64,000 nucleotides of DNA from DASQHW01 sp038209365. GTDB taxonomy: Bacteria > Actinomycetota > Acidimicrobiia > IMCC26256 > PALSA-610. The notes under the pieces are model-generated. The model searched no databases. It saw nothing but the letters and a program-made list of their open reading frames with translations, and was not told the DNA's origin. Location: NCBI GenBank assembly GCA_038209365.1, contig JBBQXS010000005.1, forward strand, positions 62,001 to 126,000. The letters are read 5' to 3'. Shown here piece after piece: positions 6,674-15,905 of the stretch; position 1 is the first letter of the stretch; every line of letters starts with the position of its first letter. Position numbers and translations under genes: made by a program.

Positions 6674-8689
6674 TCATGGTTCGGCCGGAGGTTCCACCGC
6701 CTTCGTCTCGGGAGCCGGCGGGGTGCTGCCGGGCGTCTGCCCGTTGGTGCCGAGCGTGCGCATCAACGTCGCGGCCAGGCCGTCGAGCGCGCCACCGCCA
6801 CCCGCGACGAGCACTTCCGGCACGACCGTGAGGTGTCCTTCGGCGACCGCGTTCGCCACCGCGACCAACGCCGTGGCCGTTTGACCAAGTGCCTGCGTCT
6901 GCTCCCGGAAGCCAGCGGCGCGGGCCAGCCCCAGTGCTTCGGTGGCCTTGGCTTCGGCGAGACCGATCGCCTGCGTCTTGGACGCCTCCGCCTCGCCCGT
7001 CAGTCTCACGAACGCGGCCTCACCACGCGCCTGCGCTTCACGCGCTTGCGCTTCGTTGTTCTTGATGTCGATGCCGACGGCCGACTGCGCAAGCTGCGCC
7101 TGCATGTCGGCAGTACCCTTCGCCTTCTCCTTCTCGATGCGCGCGATCTCGGCGCGTTCCTCCTCGGCGAATGTCGCCTTCTCCTGGTTGGCGATCTCGC
7201 GTTGGGTGAGCACCGTCACCAACTCGGCCGGGAACTCGACGTCTTGGATGTAGACCCCACGCGTCTCCACGTCGTACGCGGCAAGGTATGCGGTGATCGC
7301 CTCGTACGCGCTCTCCTGCACCTGGGCGCGGGTCTCGATGAAGCGCACGGCTTCCAACCCCTGGAGCGTGTTGCGGAAGTGGTTGCCGACCGCGGCTTGC
7401 AGCACTTCGTTCACCAGGTTTTGCATCGTGCCGACCATCGAGATCACCTTGGGTGCACGTGTATCGGGCACGTGGATCTGCACCTGCAGATCGATGCGGA
7501 ACACGAAGCCTTCACGGCTCTTGGCTTCGATCGGCGACAAGTGCGCGTCGAGATTGTGCGCGGTCGAGACCGCCTCGGCCCAGTTGAGCGTGAGGATCGA
7601 CGTCGGCACGATTTCGGCCGCGTACACGCGCGGGTTGATCGGGTACTTGCCCGTGCGGAGGGGCTCGGCCCAGATGCCACGGTGGCCCGGACGCACGATC
7701 GAGCCGAACTTGAACTCCGCACCGGAGGTGTCGAGCGTCGGCAGGCCGACGTACGCCTTGATGACCGCGACCTCGCCCTGATTGACGACGAGCATCGGCA
7801 CCATCTCGACGCGCACGAGGAACGGGTTCAGCAGGTACGCGCCGTAGAGCAACGGATCGTGCTGCAGCCCGATGTGACCGCCCGCGGTGAGGAACTCCTG
7901 GAAGTCCTGATAGTTGTTGTGCAGGTCGTTCTTCGAGCCCAGCAACACCTCGATGACCTCGGAGTCCTGGGTCGCCTCGGTCGCCTGCTCCATGTGCGCG
8001 ATGTCGTCATAGCCACCGAGCCGGCTCGCGATGTCACCCGACGGCAACGGCGGCCCTTCGAGGGTGGTGACGATGCCGATCATGTCCTGCGGGCCACGCG
8101 GCGCAATCACCACCACTTGCAACTGCTCCGGTGTGAGCCCGAAGGACTCCGCGCGAAGTGCGCCGCCGGTCGCCCGCGCCCGCTCGGACAGGTCCGGTGA
8201 CACGGGCAGGCCGTAGACCTTGCGCGCCGTCACGATCAAGAACGCGACCGGATGGATCGGGAGCAGCGTGCCGGGCGGCAACACCGGGCGCTGCACACCC
8301 TTCTGGCCTCCGTCGGCGACGAAGCTCGCGAGGTGCGAGAAGTTCTCGAACTCGGGCTTGTACTCGGCACTCTTCGCGCCGATCGGCAGCGGCGTACCCA
8401 CCTGGGCGATGACCACGCCGATCTCGCCCGCCGGGATCTGGACCCACGGGAACTTCTTCACGCCGAAGACCGGCCACAGCTTGAACCGAAGCCCGGGAGT
8501 GAGCAGCTCGGCCTGGTAGCCGGCCTCATCGTGGAACGCGATGGGGTTGTCCTCGGGCAGCTTCTTGAGCGAGAAGCGCTTCTGGACGAGGCCGACCTCG
8601 GTCGGACCGATGACGTGGATCGACAACAGCACGCTCAACACCGCATACGCGGCGACGAGGATGGCGATGACGATGATGACGAGGGACAC
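6674..8689 (-). CDS. Large SPFH (flotillin/stomatin-like) membrane protein
   Basis: A 671-residue SPFH protein, a family that scaffolds membrane microdomains. The start was set at GTG 8689, not further upstream, because ACAGGAGGAAA sits just before it and the encoded N-terminus is immediately a transmembrane helix (VSLVIIVIAILVAAYAVLSVL). Two SPFH-like blocks follow, IGPTEVGLVQKRFSLKKL and NQGEVAVIKAYVGLPT, separated by a long insert. Residues after about 470 form a long charged coiled coil (EEERAEIARIEKEKAKG) with Ala/Glu-rich repeats of the flotillin type (AQAREAQARGEAAFVR). The C-terminus is Pro-rich. Probable role: oligomeric membrane scaffold. It is convergent with the acyl-CoA dehydrogenase and divergent from the MFS gene. 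Confidence 0.88.
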   Translation of the reverse strand: MSLVIIVIAILVAAYAVLSVLLSIHVIGPTEVGLVQKRFSLKKLPEDNPIAFHDEAGYQAELLTPGLRFKLWPVFGVKKFPWVQIPAGEIGVVIAQVGTPLPIGAKSAEYKPEFENFSHLASFVADGGQKGVQRPVLPPGTLLPIHPVAFLIVTARKVYGLPVSPDLSERARATGGALRAESFGLTPEQLQVVVIAPRGPQDMIGIVTTLEGPPLPSGDIASRLGGYDDIAHMEQATEATQDSEVIEVLLGSKNDLHNNYQDFQEFLTAGGHIGLQHDPLLYGAYLLNPFLVRVEMVPMLVVNQGEVAVIKAYVGLPTLDTSGAEFKFGSIVRPGHRGIWAEPLRTGKYPINPRVYAAEIVPTSILTLNWAEAVSTAHNLDAHLSPIEAKSREGFVFRIDLQVQIHVPDTRAPKVISMVGTMQNLVNEVLQAAVGNHFRNTLQGLEAVRFIETRAQVQESAYEAITAYLAAYDVETRGVYIQDVEFPAELVTVLTQREIANQEKATFAEEERAEIARIEKEKAKGTADMQAQLAQSAVGIDIKNNEAQAREAQARGEAAFVRLTGEAEASKTQAIGLAEAKATEALGLARAAGFREQTQALGQTATALVAVANAVAEGHLTVVPEVLVAGGGGALDGLAATLMRTLGTNGQTPGSTPPAPETKAVEPPAEP

Positions 8690-8899
8690 GTGACTTTCCT
8701 CCTGTGACTGCCCACGTCCGCCCCGGCCCGGTTGGCCGAGGTGGGCGGGCGTCCGACCACGCGAGGCCGGGTGTCTGGGCGGTGGGGCGGGGACGCCGCC
8801 AGGTCCCGTGTCGTCGTGTCCCGACGTCGAATCGATCGTACTCACTCACCGGTGGCTGCTCCATTTCGAAAGTCGATTCTTGCGGAAAGGCGTCGGCGC

Positions 8900-10309
8900 G
8901 TGCACGATTGGCGCGTGCACGATCGGGTGGTGCGGACCGCGGCCGGGCAGAACCGCGAGACCGACGGCGTCCTCGCGCCGGGCCGGCGGGCGCTGACACT
9001 CGGCCTCGTCTCGACCATCACGCTCGTCGGTTTCGAGGCACTCGCGGTCGCGACCGTGTTGCCCGACGTGAGCAAGGACCTCGGCGGCATCGGCCTCTAC
9101 GGCTGGGTGTTCAGCGCGTTCTTCCTGGGCAACCTCGTCGGCATCGTCGCGGCGGGCCGCTCGGCCGACCGCGAGGGTCTCGCGAAGCCGTTCGTCGCCG
9201 GCCTCTCGTTGTTCGCAATCGGGCTGCTCGCGGCCGGATGCGCACCGTCGATGGCAGTGCTCGTCGGTGCTCGCGCGGTGCAGGGCCTCGGCGCAGGCGC
9301 GATTCCCGCCGTCGCGTACGTGGCCATCGGTCGCGCCTATCCGACGGCGCTGCAGCCGCGCATGTTCGCGGTGATCTCGAGCGCATGGGTGCTCCCCGGC
9401 GTGATCGGTCCGGCGATCAGCGGACTCGTCGCCGACACGTTGGGTTGGCGATATGTGTTCCTCGGGTTGTTGCCGTTGGTGGTGTTCACCGGGACGATGA
9501 CGACGCCCGCACTCCGCGTGCTCGGCGCGCCGGGTGGCGATCCGGGACCGGACCGGCGCGCCGAAGCGCTGCTGGTCGCCCTCGGCGCCGGGCTGGTGCT
9601 CGGAGGCGCATCGGCGCGGTCACTGGTCCTGGGGGTGCCGCTCGTCGTCCTGGGTGTCGTCGTCGGCGCGCGCGCGTTCAAGCGACTCATGCCGCACGGC
9701 ACGTTGCGGCTTCGTCAGGGCCTCCCGGCCGCGGTCGCGCTCCGGGGCATCCTGACGTTTGCCTTCTTCGGCACGGATGCCTACGTGACGCTCACGCTCA
9801 CATCACTCCGAGGCGCCAGCGCGACGCTCGCGGGCATCGCGCTCACCGCCGCCACACTCACGTGGACCGCCGGCGCGTGGGTGCAGGAGCGGCGCGTGCA
9901 CGTCGTCGGTCCGCGCCCGTTCGTGCGCACCGGCGCCCTCGTGATCGCCGGCGGCATCGCCGGCATGATCGTCACGGCGCAGGTCGAGGTGCCGATCGTC
10001 GTCGCCGTCGTGGCGTGGGGCCTCGGCGGTCTCGGTATGGGACTGTCGTACGCTCCGCTGTCGTTGATCGTTCTCGGCGAGGCGACGCCCGGAAGCCAAG
10101 GCATGGCCACCGCGGCGCTGCAACTGTGCGAGGTGCTGGGTATCGCGCTCGGCACGGGCGCGGCCGGGGCGATCGTGGCGGCCGGTGACGCGCTCGGGTG
10201 GACGAGGGCCGCGGCGCTCACGATTGCGTTCGCGTTGTGCGGTGCCATTGCGATCTGCGCGAGCGCCGCCGCGCATCGGCTGCCGCGAGCGGTCGCCCCG
10301 TCCGCGTAG
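8900..10309 (+). CDS. Major facilitator superfamily multidrug-type exporter
   Basis: A 469-residue integral membrane protein with many hydrophobic helices, consistent with the 14-helix EmrB/QacA drug:proton antiporter group. The first helix contains LGLVSTITLVGFEALAVATVLPDVSKDLGG, the usual entry of this group. Loop 2-3 has GRSADREGLAKPFVAG (motif A-like), and helix 5 has WVLPGVIGPAISGLVADTLGWRYVF (motif C-like). GTG 8900 was chosen because GGAAAGG lies 9 bases upstream. Longer in-frame starts would add an implausible Arg-rich leader. Substrate is unknown. It is divergent from the SPFH gene with about 210 bases between them and nearly abuts the convergent lipoprotein gene. Confidence 0.88.
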   Translation: MHDWRVHDRVVRTAAGQNRETDGVLAPGRRALTLGLVSTITLVGFEALAVATVLPDVSKDLGGIGLYGWVFSAFFLGNLVGIVAAGRSADREGLAKPFVAGLSLFAIGLLAAGCAPSMAVLVGARAVQGLGAGAIPAVAYVAIGRAYPTALQPRMFAVISSAWVLPGVIGPAISGLVADTLGWRYVFLGLLPLVVFTGTMTTPALRVLGAPGGDPGPDRRAEALLVALGAGLVLGGASARSLVLGVPLVVLGVVVGARAFKRLMPHGTLRLRQGLPAAVALRGILTFAFFGTDAYVTLTLTSLRGASATLAGIALTAATLTWTAGAWVQERRVHVVGPRPFVRTGALVIAGGIAGMIVTAQVEVPIVVAVVAWGLGGLGMGLSYAPLSLIVLGEATPGSQGMATAALQLCEVLGIALGTGAAGAIVAAGDALGWTRAAALTIAFALCGAIAICASAAAHRLPRAVAPSA

Positions 10310-10321
10310 CAGCGACGGGGA

Positions 10322-10915
10322 TCAGGCGCCGACCCAGCACTCCATGATCGTGAACGACACGTTGATCGCGTCGTTCTCGCGGGTGTCCGGCGGCACACCG
10401 AACTCTGCAGGCAGCTTGCTGGTGTCGACGAGCAGCACCTTGTAGTCCTTGCGGGTCACGACCGAGCCGCTCTTCGTCGAGAACGCGCCTTGGCCGAGGC
10501 CCTGGAGGTCCTGCTTCTTGCCGAGCCGCGTGGCGAGGCCGTCGTAATAGGCCGTCGTCTCCTCGTCGCTCGACAGCTCCTTGACCCGCAGCGTCATCTT
10601 GGCGTTCCCCGGATACACGAAGTCGCACGAGTAGACCTGGTCGATCCACGTCGGCTTCGAGATGGACGTCGTCTTGATGCCGATGACCTGTGCGATGTCG
10701 TTGACCGCTTCGGTCGCGCACACCATCTTCGCGGACACCGACGGATTGGCGGCGGCCGCCTTCGCGACATGGCCCGTGCCGGGAGTCTGACCACCTTGGG
10801 TCGTCGCAGTCGGCTGCGATGTGGCGCTTGCGCCGTTCTTGGAGCTTCCGCCGCCGCACGCACCGAGCACCAGCGCGAGGACGGCGCACGAAACAGTGAG
10901 TGTCCGAGTGCGCAC
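10322..10915 (-). CDS. Small secreted lipoprotein, function unknown
   Basis: About 197 residues from GTG 10915. The N-terminus VRTRTLTVSCAVLALVLGAC is a lipoprotein signal peptide with lipobox VLGAC, followed by a Gly/Ser/Thr/Gln-rich linker. The folded part, from about residue 70, has Cys at CATEAVNDIAQVIG and VYSCDFVYPGNAKMTLRVKEL and ends ITINECW-like (TIMECWVGA), so one disulfide is possible. This resembles the DUF3558-type actinobacterial lipoproteins in outline only. Upstream in-frame ATG 10969 would put 18 extra residues before the signal peptide and is less likely. No function is assigned. It lies back to back with the YcnI-like gene. Confidence 0.7.
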   Translation of the reverse strand: MRTRTLTVSCAVLALVLGACGGGSSKNGASATSQPTATTQGGQTPGTGHVAKAAAANPSVSAKMVCATEAVNDIAQVIGIKTTSISKPTWIDQVYSCDFVYPGNAKMTLRVKELSSDEETTAYYDGLATRLGKKQDLQGLGQGAFSTKSGSVVTRKDYKVLLVDTSKLPAEFGVPPDTRENDAINVSFTIMECWVGA

Positions 10916-11001
10916 GGCGACCAGGGTACCGAGCGGGAGGTCGGCATGCCGATCGGGTCTACGGCGCAAGGGTTGGATGGCGCGCCGGTAGCGTCGATGC
11001 G

Positions 11002-11652
11002 ATGGGACGTCTCGGCGTGCTCGTGGTCGCCGTCACGCTGACATTGGCGGGCTGGTCGGCACGCGCCGAGGCGCACATCTGCCCGTACGCGGCGGAGATC
11101 CCGGTGGGTCGTTCGTCCACCGTGCCCGTATACGTCACGGTCGAGTCCCGCGCCACGCCCGACGTCGAGGTCGACGTCCCGCCCGAGCTCCACCTCGAGA
11201 ACGCGGGTGCGCCCAAGGGTTGGACGTTCACGAGGCACGGCCAAGTCCTTCGGTTCCGCGGGCCGGGGTTCTCGCCGTTCAGGTGTCCGTCGTTGGCGAT
11301 CGTCGTCACGGCGCCGGCCAAGGGCGCGTTTCCGCTGACCGTGGTGCAACGGGACGCGCGCGGCAACGTCATCGCCAGGACGACCACCGATCCCGCGCAG
11401 CGCCTGAGCCCCGGCTACGCGCCGACGGTGTACGCGGGCGTGAAGCCACCGTCGACGTCGGGTGGCACGAGCCTGTCGGGCGCGACGATTGCCGGGATCG
11501 CGCTCCTGGGCGTCGGCGTCGTGATGGCGATCGCGCTCGGCCGGCGCGCGCTGCGGGGCCGCCGCGAGGACGAGCGGGAAGACGAGCTGCAAGATCGGCT
11601 CGACGAGTTCAGGAAGCAGACGCGCGATCGCTCGGAGGGTCCGCAGCCGTAG
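11002..11652 (+). CDS. YcnI-like (DUF1775) exported copper-associated protein
   Basis: A 216-residue exported protein. Residues 1-24 are a signal peptide ending ARAEA, so the mature chain is predicted to begin with His25 (HICPYAAEIP), the N-terminal histidine used by YcnI/DUF1775 and CopC proteins for copper. The domain contains VPVYVTVESRATPDVEVDVPPELHLE and GWTFTRHGQVLRFRG, as in DUF1775. A C-terminal transmembrane helix (ATIAGIALLGVGVVMAIAL) and a charged cytoplasmic tail (REDEREDELQDRLDEFRKQ) anchor it. Its neighbours are a His-rich membrane protein and a CopC-CopD fusion, which supports a copper role. Its last 44 bases overlap the convergent next gene. Confidence 0.82.
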   Translation: MGRLGVLVVAVTLTLAGWSARAEAHICPYAAEIPVGRSSTVPVYVTVESRATPDVEVDVPPELHLENAGAPKGWTFTRHGQVLRFRGPGFSPFRCPSLAIVVTAPAKGAFPLTVVQRDARGNVIARTTTDPAQRLSPGYAPTVYAGVKPPSTSGGTSLSGATIAGIALLGVGVVMAIALGRRALRGRREDEREDELQDRLDEFRKQTRDRSEGPQP

Positions 11653-13150
11653 CCGCGGCGCCATCGCCGTCCTCGGAAAAGTGCCGCGCGACCAGTGCGA
11701 GGACGGCCGTGTCGCCCTTCAGCTCGACCCGCCCGGACGCGACCGCGGCGTCGAGTGTGAGCGCGCCGGCGAGGAGCTGCAACATCACCGGGAACGTGAC
11801 CGCGAGCTCGGCGACGGCCGGTGTCACGGGTTCGGGTACGGCGACGAGGTGGTCGTCGCGCCGGACGATCGACCACCGGTGACGACGTGTCTCGTCGTCA
11901 GCAGCGATGTCGAGCACGAGCGCGCCGTCATGGCACACCCCTGGGCAGGCCTGCAACCGCGCGGCAAGCTCCGGCAGCGCGGCAGACAGGACCTCGTCCA
12001 CGTCGAGCTCGGCGGCGATCCGGCGCAGCTCCGAGTCGTCCAGCCCGACGACGAGCATCGACAACCACGTTGTGGGATCGCGCCCGTTCCGTGCACCCGC
12101 AGGCGTGACTCGCTCCGCAAAGGCGATCCGCGCGAGCGCACCCAACGCGACACCGCCACCGATCCCGAGGACGAGCGCGATCTCGAGGCGCGTCAGCACG
12201 TGCGGTCCCGTAGAAGGGAGCTGCGAGTGCCACAACGACGACAGGTCGGACACGCCGCCGACGAGCGCAACCATCAGGCTCACGAAGACCACGCCGTACA
12301 GCGCCTCGGGCCGGCGCCGCCACACTCCGATCACCGTGGGCACCACTGCCAGCCACACCAGGATCGACACGAACGTGCCGCCGACGAACTGCAGCGCCTT
12401 GGCGGCGTTGCTCCCCGGGCGCGCGATCTCGTACGCGATCGCGTGGGCGGCGTCAACGATCACGAGGGTGCCGAGCAGCAACGCCAGGACGCGCCACATA
12501 CGCGCAACGAGGACGGCTGCGAGACCGAGCAGGAACGACACGACGATCACGGGGATCCATGGCACGCCGCTCGGGCCCGGTACCCAGTCGAGCGTGAGCG
12601 TGGCGTCGCTGGTCGTCCCGTCGTGTACGAACTTGACGTGATCGACACCGATGTGGTGGAAGGCACCGGGATCGCTCGCCACCTGCGGCGGGAGCCCGGG
12701 CTGCATCCGGTGCGCCCGATGGTCGTGCCAGCGAGCCGAGTGGCCGCCGGAGACCTTGCGCCACTTGGGCGCCGCGTCGGGCTTCGTGTCGACCCCGTCG
12801 GGAATGACGCCCCCCTTGAGCGACCGGTTGACGTAGGTGGCGCTCGAATGCAGGTTCTCGAACACCCCGGCCGGACCGATGCGCAGGTACTGCTCGCCCT
12901 CGTAGCCGAGCACGATGACCTCGGTGCCGCTGCGATTGGTGAGCTCGAGCTTGGCGCCGAGGTCGATGACGCGGATCGTCACCCCCGGCGCCGCGGGTGT
13001 CACCGACACGATGCTTGCCCGGTAGTTCGTCGGCTTCGGACCCGAGAGCGTGTGTGCGGACGCCGGCGCGGCCGTCACGACTGCCATCACGAAGGCCGTG
13101 GTCACGACGGCAACCAGGCGAGTCGCCCAGCGAGCGAGCAACGTGCGCAT
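11609..13150 (-). CDS. His-rich exported membrane protein with SCP2-like C-terminal domain (copper cluster)
   Basis: A 513-residue protein from ATG 13150. The signal peptide ends AAPASA, so a mature N-terminal His33 (HTLSGPKPT) is predicted, as in its two neighbours. An extracytoplasmic domain follows, with a His-rich stretch around residues 150-185 (HSARWHDHRAHRMQ, FHHIGVDHVKFVHD) that could bind metal. About five transmembrane helices follow (PWIPVIVVSFLLGLAAVL, WRVLALLLGTLVIVDAAHAIAY and others). The cytoplasmic C-terminus (AAVASGRVELKGD) recalls SCP2-type domains; that match is weak. It is convergent with the YcnI-like gene (44-base overlap) and divergent from the CopC-CopD gene. I do not recognise a named family; a role in copper handling is inferred from context and the histidines. 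Confidence 0.7.
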   Translation of the reverse strand: MRTLLARWATRLVAVVTTAFVMAVVTAAPASAHTLSGPKPTNYRASIVSVTPAAPGVTIRVIDLGAKLELTNRSGTEVIVLGYEGEQYLRIGPAGVFENLHSSATYVNRSLKGGVIPDGVDTKPDAAPKWRKVSGGHSARWHDHRAHRMQPGLPPQVASDPGAFHHIGVDHVKFVHDGTTSDATLTLDWVPGPSGVPWIPVIVVSFLLGLAAVLVARMWRVLALLLGTLVIVDAAHAIAYEIARPGSNAAKALQFVGGTFVSILVWLAVVPTVIGVWRRRPEALYGVVFVSLMVALVGGVSDLSSLWHSQLPSTGPHVLTRLEIALVLGIGGGVALGALARIAFAERVTPAGARNGRDPTTWLSMLVVGLDDSELRRIAAELDVDEVLSAALPELAARLQACPGVCHDGALVLDIAADDETRRHRWSIVRRDDHLVAVPEPVTPAVAELAVTFPVMLQLLAGALTLDAAVASGRVELKGDTAVLALVARHFSEDGDGAAATAADPPSDRASAS

Positions 13151-13237
13151 CGATGTCAACGCTACGGCGTGGGGCGGACGAGTTCGGGACGGGGCCGCTG
13201 GGTGCCGCGCGCTCGCGCGTCGTAGTCTCGGCGCACC

Positions 13238-14947
13238 ATGAGCCTGAGGCGCTTGCTCCGGCTCCTCGCCGTAGCGGCGCTCGCGGGCACGTTCGTGTTG
13301 ACGTCCGCGGCTCCGGCGGGAGCTCACGCAGTTCTGCAGAACACGACGCCTCCGAGCAACGGCACGGTCGATCGCGCGCCCGCACAGCTGACGCTCTCCT
13401 ACAGCGAGGCGGTCGAGGTCTCGCTCGGCTCGGTCCAGGTGCTCAACTGCTCGGGGGGCCGGGTCACGATCGGAGCGCCGCACCACGGTCTCAAGAGCAG
13501 CGACGTCGTGGCGTCATTGCCCGACCTCCCGCCGAGCCTGTACGTGGTGCGCTGGCGGGTCATCTCCGCGGACTCGCACCCGGTGCAGGGCGCGTTCTAT
13601 TTCCGCGTCGGTGCGGGCCCGAATGCCAGCTCGACACCTTGTGCGGCGGGTACCGCGGCCGTCAGGAGCAGCAGCACCGTCGGCGTGCTGTTCGGCGCCA
13701 CGCGGTTCCTGGTGTTCACCGGCCTGGCGCTGCTCATCGGCGGCGCCGCGTTCCTCGTACTGATCGCGCGGGGCACGAGCGCGGCACGCCGCACGCGGAT
13801 GCTCATGTGGGTGGGGTGGGGGCTGACCGCGGCCTCCACGATCGGCGCGGTGATGTTGCAGGGGCCCTATGCCGAAGGCTCCGGGATCGGGGACGCGGTC
13901 AAGTGGTCGGTGTTCCGCGACATTCTCGACACCCGCTTCGGCCACATCGCCGAGCTTCGCCTGCTGTTCCTCGTGCTCGCGTTGCCCTTCCTGGCCTACG
14001 AGCGACGCGCGAACGAGACGCGGCCGCTCCCCGAGTGGTGGGTCGCCGGGGCCGCGATCGTCGGCGCCGCGTTGGCGGCGACACCCGGCCTCGCAGGGCA
14101 TGCGTCGACGGGCGACCACACCGCGCTCGCCGTCCCGATCGACGCCGCGCACGTCGCCGCGATGTGCATATGGTTCGGCGGGCTCGTCGCGCTGCTCCTC
14201 TGCGCGCTGGGCGGCGGGTTCAGCGGCGGCTTGCGGCGCGCCCTCATCCGATTCTCGTTCATCGCGACCACATGCGTGATCGTGCTCGTGGCGTCGGGCC
14301 TGTTCGCGGCATGGCGCCAAGTCGGGTTCACGGTGAAGGGCTACACGTCGACCGACTACGGCAAGCTGTTGCTCGTCAAGGTCGCGATCGTCGTCGGGCT
14401 CGTCGGCCTCGCGGCGATCAGCCGGAGCATCGTCCGGCAACGGCGCGCGGCGCCGCTCGAGGCACCCGACAGCACGATCGCGGCGATCGACGAGCGGACC
14501 GTCGGCGGCCTCCGCCGATCGGTCGGCGGCGAGGTACTCGTGGGCATCGCCGTTCTCGTATTGACCGCGTTGCTCGTCAACGCGGTACCGGCTCGCAGCG
14601 CGGTTGCTCCCAAGCTGTTCTCGGGATCGGTCAAGGCCGGCATCGGCGCCAATCAGATGCTGATCAACGTCACCGTCGACCCGGCCCGGGCGGGACTCGA
14701 CACGATCCACGTATACACGTTGAAGCCCGACGGCACCGACCTCGTCATCCGGAACATCACCGGTGATCTCAGCCTCCCGGAGAAGGGCATCGAAAGCCTG
14801 CCCGCCAACCTGCGACGGGCCGGTGGCAATCACTTCCTCGTGGACAATCTGCCGATCACGATCACCGGAAAGTGGAAGCTCGTGATCCACGTGCTGCGCG
14901 GCGGGTTCAGCGACACGGCGGCGGTGTTCGATGTCCCGATTCGCTGA
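13238..14947 (+). CDS. Copper resistance protein CopC fused to CopD
   Basis: A 569-residue fusion. The signal peptide ends APAGA, giving predicted mature His30 (HAVLQNTTPPSNGTV), the Cu(II)-binding N-terminus of CopC. The CopC domain (to about residue 130) keeps SYSEAVEVSLGSVQVL and the second copper motif SADSHPVQGAFYF. The CopD part has about eight membrane helices, with ATPGLAGHASTGDHTALAVPIDAAHVAAMCIWFGGL carrying conserved His residues. A C-terminal extracytoplasmic domain (about residues 465-569) resembles the tail found in actinobacterial CopCD fusions. Role: copper binding and movement across the membrane. The gene overlaps the thioredoxin-like lipoprotein gene by 17 bases, suggesting co-expression. 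Confidence 0.93.
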   Translation: MSLRRLLRLLAVAALAGTFVLTSAAPAGAHAVLQNTTPPSNGTVDRAPAQLTLSYSEAVEVSLGSVQVLNCSGGRVTIGAPHHGLKSSDVVASLPDLPPSLYVVRWRVISADSHPVQGAFYFRVGAGPNASSTPCAAGTAAVRSSSTVGVLFGATRFLVFTGLALLIGGAAFLVLIARGTSAARRTRMLMWVGWGLTAASTIGAVMLQGPYAEGSGIGDAVKWSVFRDILDTRFGHIAELRLLFLVLALPFLAYERRANETRPLPEWWVAGAAIVGAALAATPGLAGHASTGDHTALAVPIDAAHVAAMCIWFGGLVALLLCALGGGFSGGLRRALIRFSFIATTCVIVLVASGLFAAWRQVGFTVKGYTSTDYGKLLLVKVAIVVGLVGLAAISRSIVRQRRAAPLEAPDSTIAAIDERTVGGLRRSVGGEVLVGIAVLVLTALLVNAVPARSAVAPKLFSGSVKAGIGANQMLINVTVDPARAGLDTIHVYTLKPDGTDLVIRNITGDLSLPEKGIESLPANLRRAGGNHFLVDNLPITITGKWKLVIHVLRGGFSDTAAVFDVPIR

Positions 14948-15899
14948 ACGACCGGCCGCGTTGCTCGCGGTCGCGACCGCGCTGCTGCTCGCGGCGTGCG
15001 GCGGCTCGTCGTCGAAGACATCCGGCTCGCCGTCGCAGAATCCGGCCGCCAACGAGCTCCAGGCAATAGTCGCGAGCTTCGACGTGACGGCCGGACCTCC
15101 GCGCCGGTTCCTCGTCGGCCTCCAGACGGGCAACGCTCGCCTGATCGGCTTCGGCACCGTGCAGGTGCGCGTGCATCGCGCCGACCCGCCGGCGCCGGCA
15201 GCGGGTGAGGCGCACGACGCGACGTTCCTGGCGATCCCCGCGACCCAGGTTCCCGACCCCTTGCCGTCGAAGCCGGCGCTCGTCGACGCGGTGCGCGGGC
15301 GCGGGGTGTACGCCGCGACGATCGGCTTCGACCGGCCGGGGATCTGGACCGCCGAAGTGGACGCCGACGTGGAAGGCCTCGGTCGCGTGCACGCGTCGAC
15401 CGCCTTCCAGGTCGCGACCGAGCACGAGGCAATCGCTGTCGGTGACCGTGCACCTGCCAGCAAGAGCTACACCGTCGCGGACCACGGGGACGCCTCGCTC
15501 GACGCCGTCGACTCGCGGGCGCAAGGCGGCACCACGGTGCCCGACCCGGAGCTGCACCGCGCGACGATCGCCGGTGCGCTGGCCGCGCACCGACCGCTCG
15601 TGGCGGTGTTCTCGACGCCCGTCTATTGCCAGAGCCGGTTCTGCGGCCCGATCACGGATATGGTCGCCGGCGTTGCCGAGGAGTACGCCGGCAAGGCTGC
15701 GTTCGTGCACGTCGAGATCTTCAAGGAGTTCGGCAAGCAGATCGTCAACGACGCGGCGCTCCAGTGGCTGCAGCGCGTCCCGGGCGGCGACATCCACGAG
15801 CCGTGGTTGTACGTGGTCGGAAGCGACGGCAGGGTCAAGGCACGCTTCGACAATGTCGTCACGCGCGACGAGCTCGTTGCTGCGATCGACGGGCTCTAA
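14931..15899 (+). CDS. Thioredoxin-like lipoprotein, copper-cluster associated
   Basis: A 322-residue exported protein with a lipoprotein signal (LLAVATALLLAAC) and a Ser/Gly linker. The middle (about residues 45-165) is a beta-rich domain of the kind seen in CopC-neighbouring proteins. The C-terminal half (about 195-322) is thioredoxin-like: LVAVFSTPVYCQSRFCGPITDMV has a C-x4-C pair in place of CxxC, and EPWLYVVGSDGRVKARFDN is the usual beta4-beta5 end. It may reduce or deliver copper, or act as an SCO-like thiol protein outside the cell; this is inferred. It overlaps copCD by 17 bases, so it is probably in the same transcript. Confidence 0.75.
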   Translation: MSRFAERPAALLAVATALLLAACGGSSSKTSGSPSQNPAANELQAIVASFDVTAGPPRRFLVGLQTGNARLIGFGTVQVRVHRADPPAPAAGEAHDATFLAIPATQVPDPLPSKPALVDAVRGRGVYAATIGFDRPGIWTAEVDADVEGLGRVHASTAFQVATEHEAIAVGDRAPASKSYTVADHGDASLDAVDSRAQGGTTVPDPELHRATIAGALAAHRPLVAVFSTPVYCQSRFCGPITDMVAGVAEEYAGKAAFVHVEIFKEFGKQIVNDAALQWLQRVPGGDIHEPWLYVVGSDGRVKARFDNVVTRDELVAAIDGL

Positions 15900-15905
15900 C
15901 TCGGG

